From positions 1 to 12,326 of the forward strand of contig JBCCBN010000084.1 in assembly GCA_039034035.1 (NCBI GenBank): a stretch of 12,326 nt of DNA, in the 5' to 3' direction. Origin of the DNA: UBA5336 sp039034035 (lineage in GTDB: Bacteria; Pseudomonadota; Alphaproteobacteria; Caulobacterales; Hyphomonadaceae). The notes under the pieces were generated by a model. That model had not been told where the DNA came from. It ran no database searches and saw only the letters and a list, made by a program, of their open reading frames with translations. Both the position numbers and the translations under genes were made by a program. Positions 12,108 through 12,326 of this stretch are shown piece by piece (within the stretch, counting starts at the first letter, position 1; the number at the start of each line of letters is the position of its first letter).

Positions 12108-12326
12108 ATGGCCCGTGAAGCCACCCGGGTTCGCCGCCGCGAGCGGAAGAATATTTCTTCCGGTATCGTGCACGTGAACTCCTCGTTCAACAATACGATC
12201 ATCACCATCACCGACGCCCAGGGGAACGCTATTTCGTGGAGTTCTGCCGGCGCCATGGGGTTCAAGGGGTCGCGGAAATCGACGCCCTATGCGGCCCAGG
12301 TCGCTGCAGAGGACGCGGCCAAGAAA
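12108..12326 (+). CDS. rpsK: 30S ribosomal protein S11, 3' end outside the window
   Basis: S11 lies on the 30S platform close to the E site and the mRNA exit. The frame is open from ATG 12108 to the last base (73 codons), so this is a truncated view, not a broken gene. It reads MAREATRVRRRERKNISSGI, then VHVNSSFNNTIITITDAQGN (21-40), AISWSSAGAMGFKGSRKSTP (41-60) and YAAQVAAEDAAKK (61-73). These are the conserved S11 blocks; the family is about 128 residues, so roughly the C-terminal 55 are missing. It begins 9 bp after rpsM with AGGA at 12097-12100. Confidence 0.98.
   Translation, partial: MAREATRVRRRERKNISSGIVHVNSSFNNTIITITDAQGNAISWSSAGAMGFKGSRKSTPYAAQVAAEDAAKK

Overview
The window is a ribosomal-protein supercluster (S10, spc and the start of alpha) from a moderately high-G+C bacterium. 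Every gene is on the + strand. I read it as an alphaproteobacterium. The order secY-adk-rpsM with no rpmJ between them, a short-LID adenylate kinase with the P-loop GPPAAGKGT, a 101-residue zinc-free S14, and the SecY N-terminus (MASAADQLARNMSFDSFAKA) all fit that class. A finer placement, for instance near Hyphomonadaceae/Maricaulales, is only a guess.

Layout. Positions 8-4925 hold the S10 part: rplC, rplD, rplW, rplB, rpsS, rplV, rpsC, rplP, rpmC. Positions 4939-9510 hold the spc part: rpsQ, rplN, rplX, rplE, rpsN, rpsH, rplF, rplR, rpsE, rpmD, rplO. There is no promoter-sized gap between the two parts, so they look like one transcription unit. Genes are separated by 2-20 bp or overlap (TAATG, ATGA, and one 8-base overlap), which suggests strong translational coupling. 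A 105-bp gap at 9511-9615 carries a near-textbook intrinsic terminator. It is followed by the translocon/adenylate kinase pair secY-adk (9616-11561). A 168-bp gap at 11562-11729 carries a convincing sigma70-type promoter and a structured leader for the alpha operon, of which rpsM and the 5' part of rpsK (cut by the window edge) are visible.

The genes jointly supply large- and small-subunit proteins: peptidyl-transferase neighbours L2 and L3, exit-tunnel proteins L4, L22, L23, L24 and L29, decoding/mRNA-path proteins S3 and S5, central-protuberance proteins L5 and L18, and head proteins S13, S14 and S19. SecY is the membrane channel that receives nascent proteins, and Adk balances adenine nucleotides.

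Most of the window is ordinary housekeeping DNA. The departures worth attention are: (1) L4 has a C-terminal extension of about 100 residues with a helix-hairpin-helix module resembling the tail I recall from alphaproteobacterial L21; (2) L3 and L6 carry internal insertions; (3) an intrinsic terminator sits only 18 bp upstream of secY inside the operon; (4) the alpha-operon promoter has an inverted repeat overlapping its -35 box and a perfect hairpin in its leader. I see no CRISPR array, mobile element, tRNA or rRNA, and no clearly new multi-gene system.
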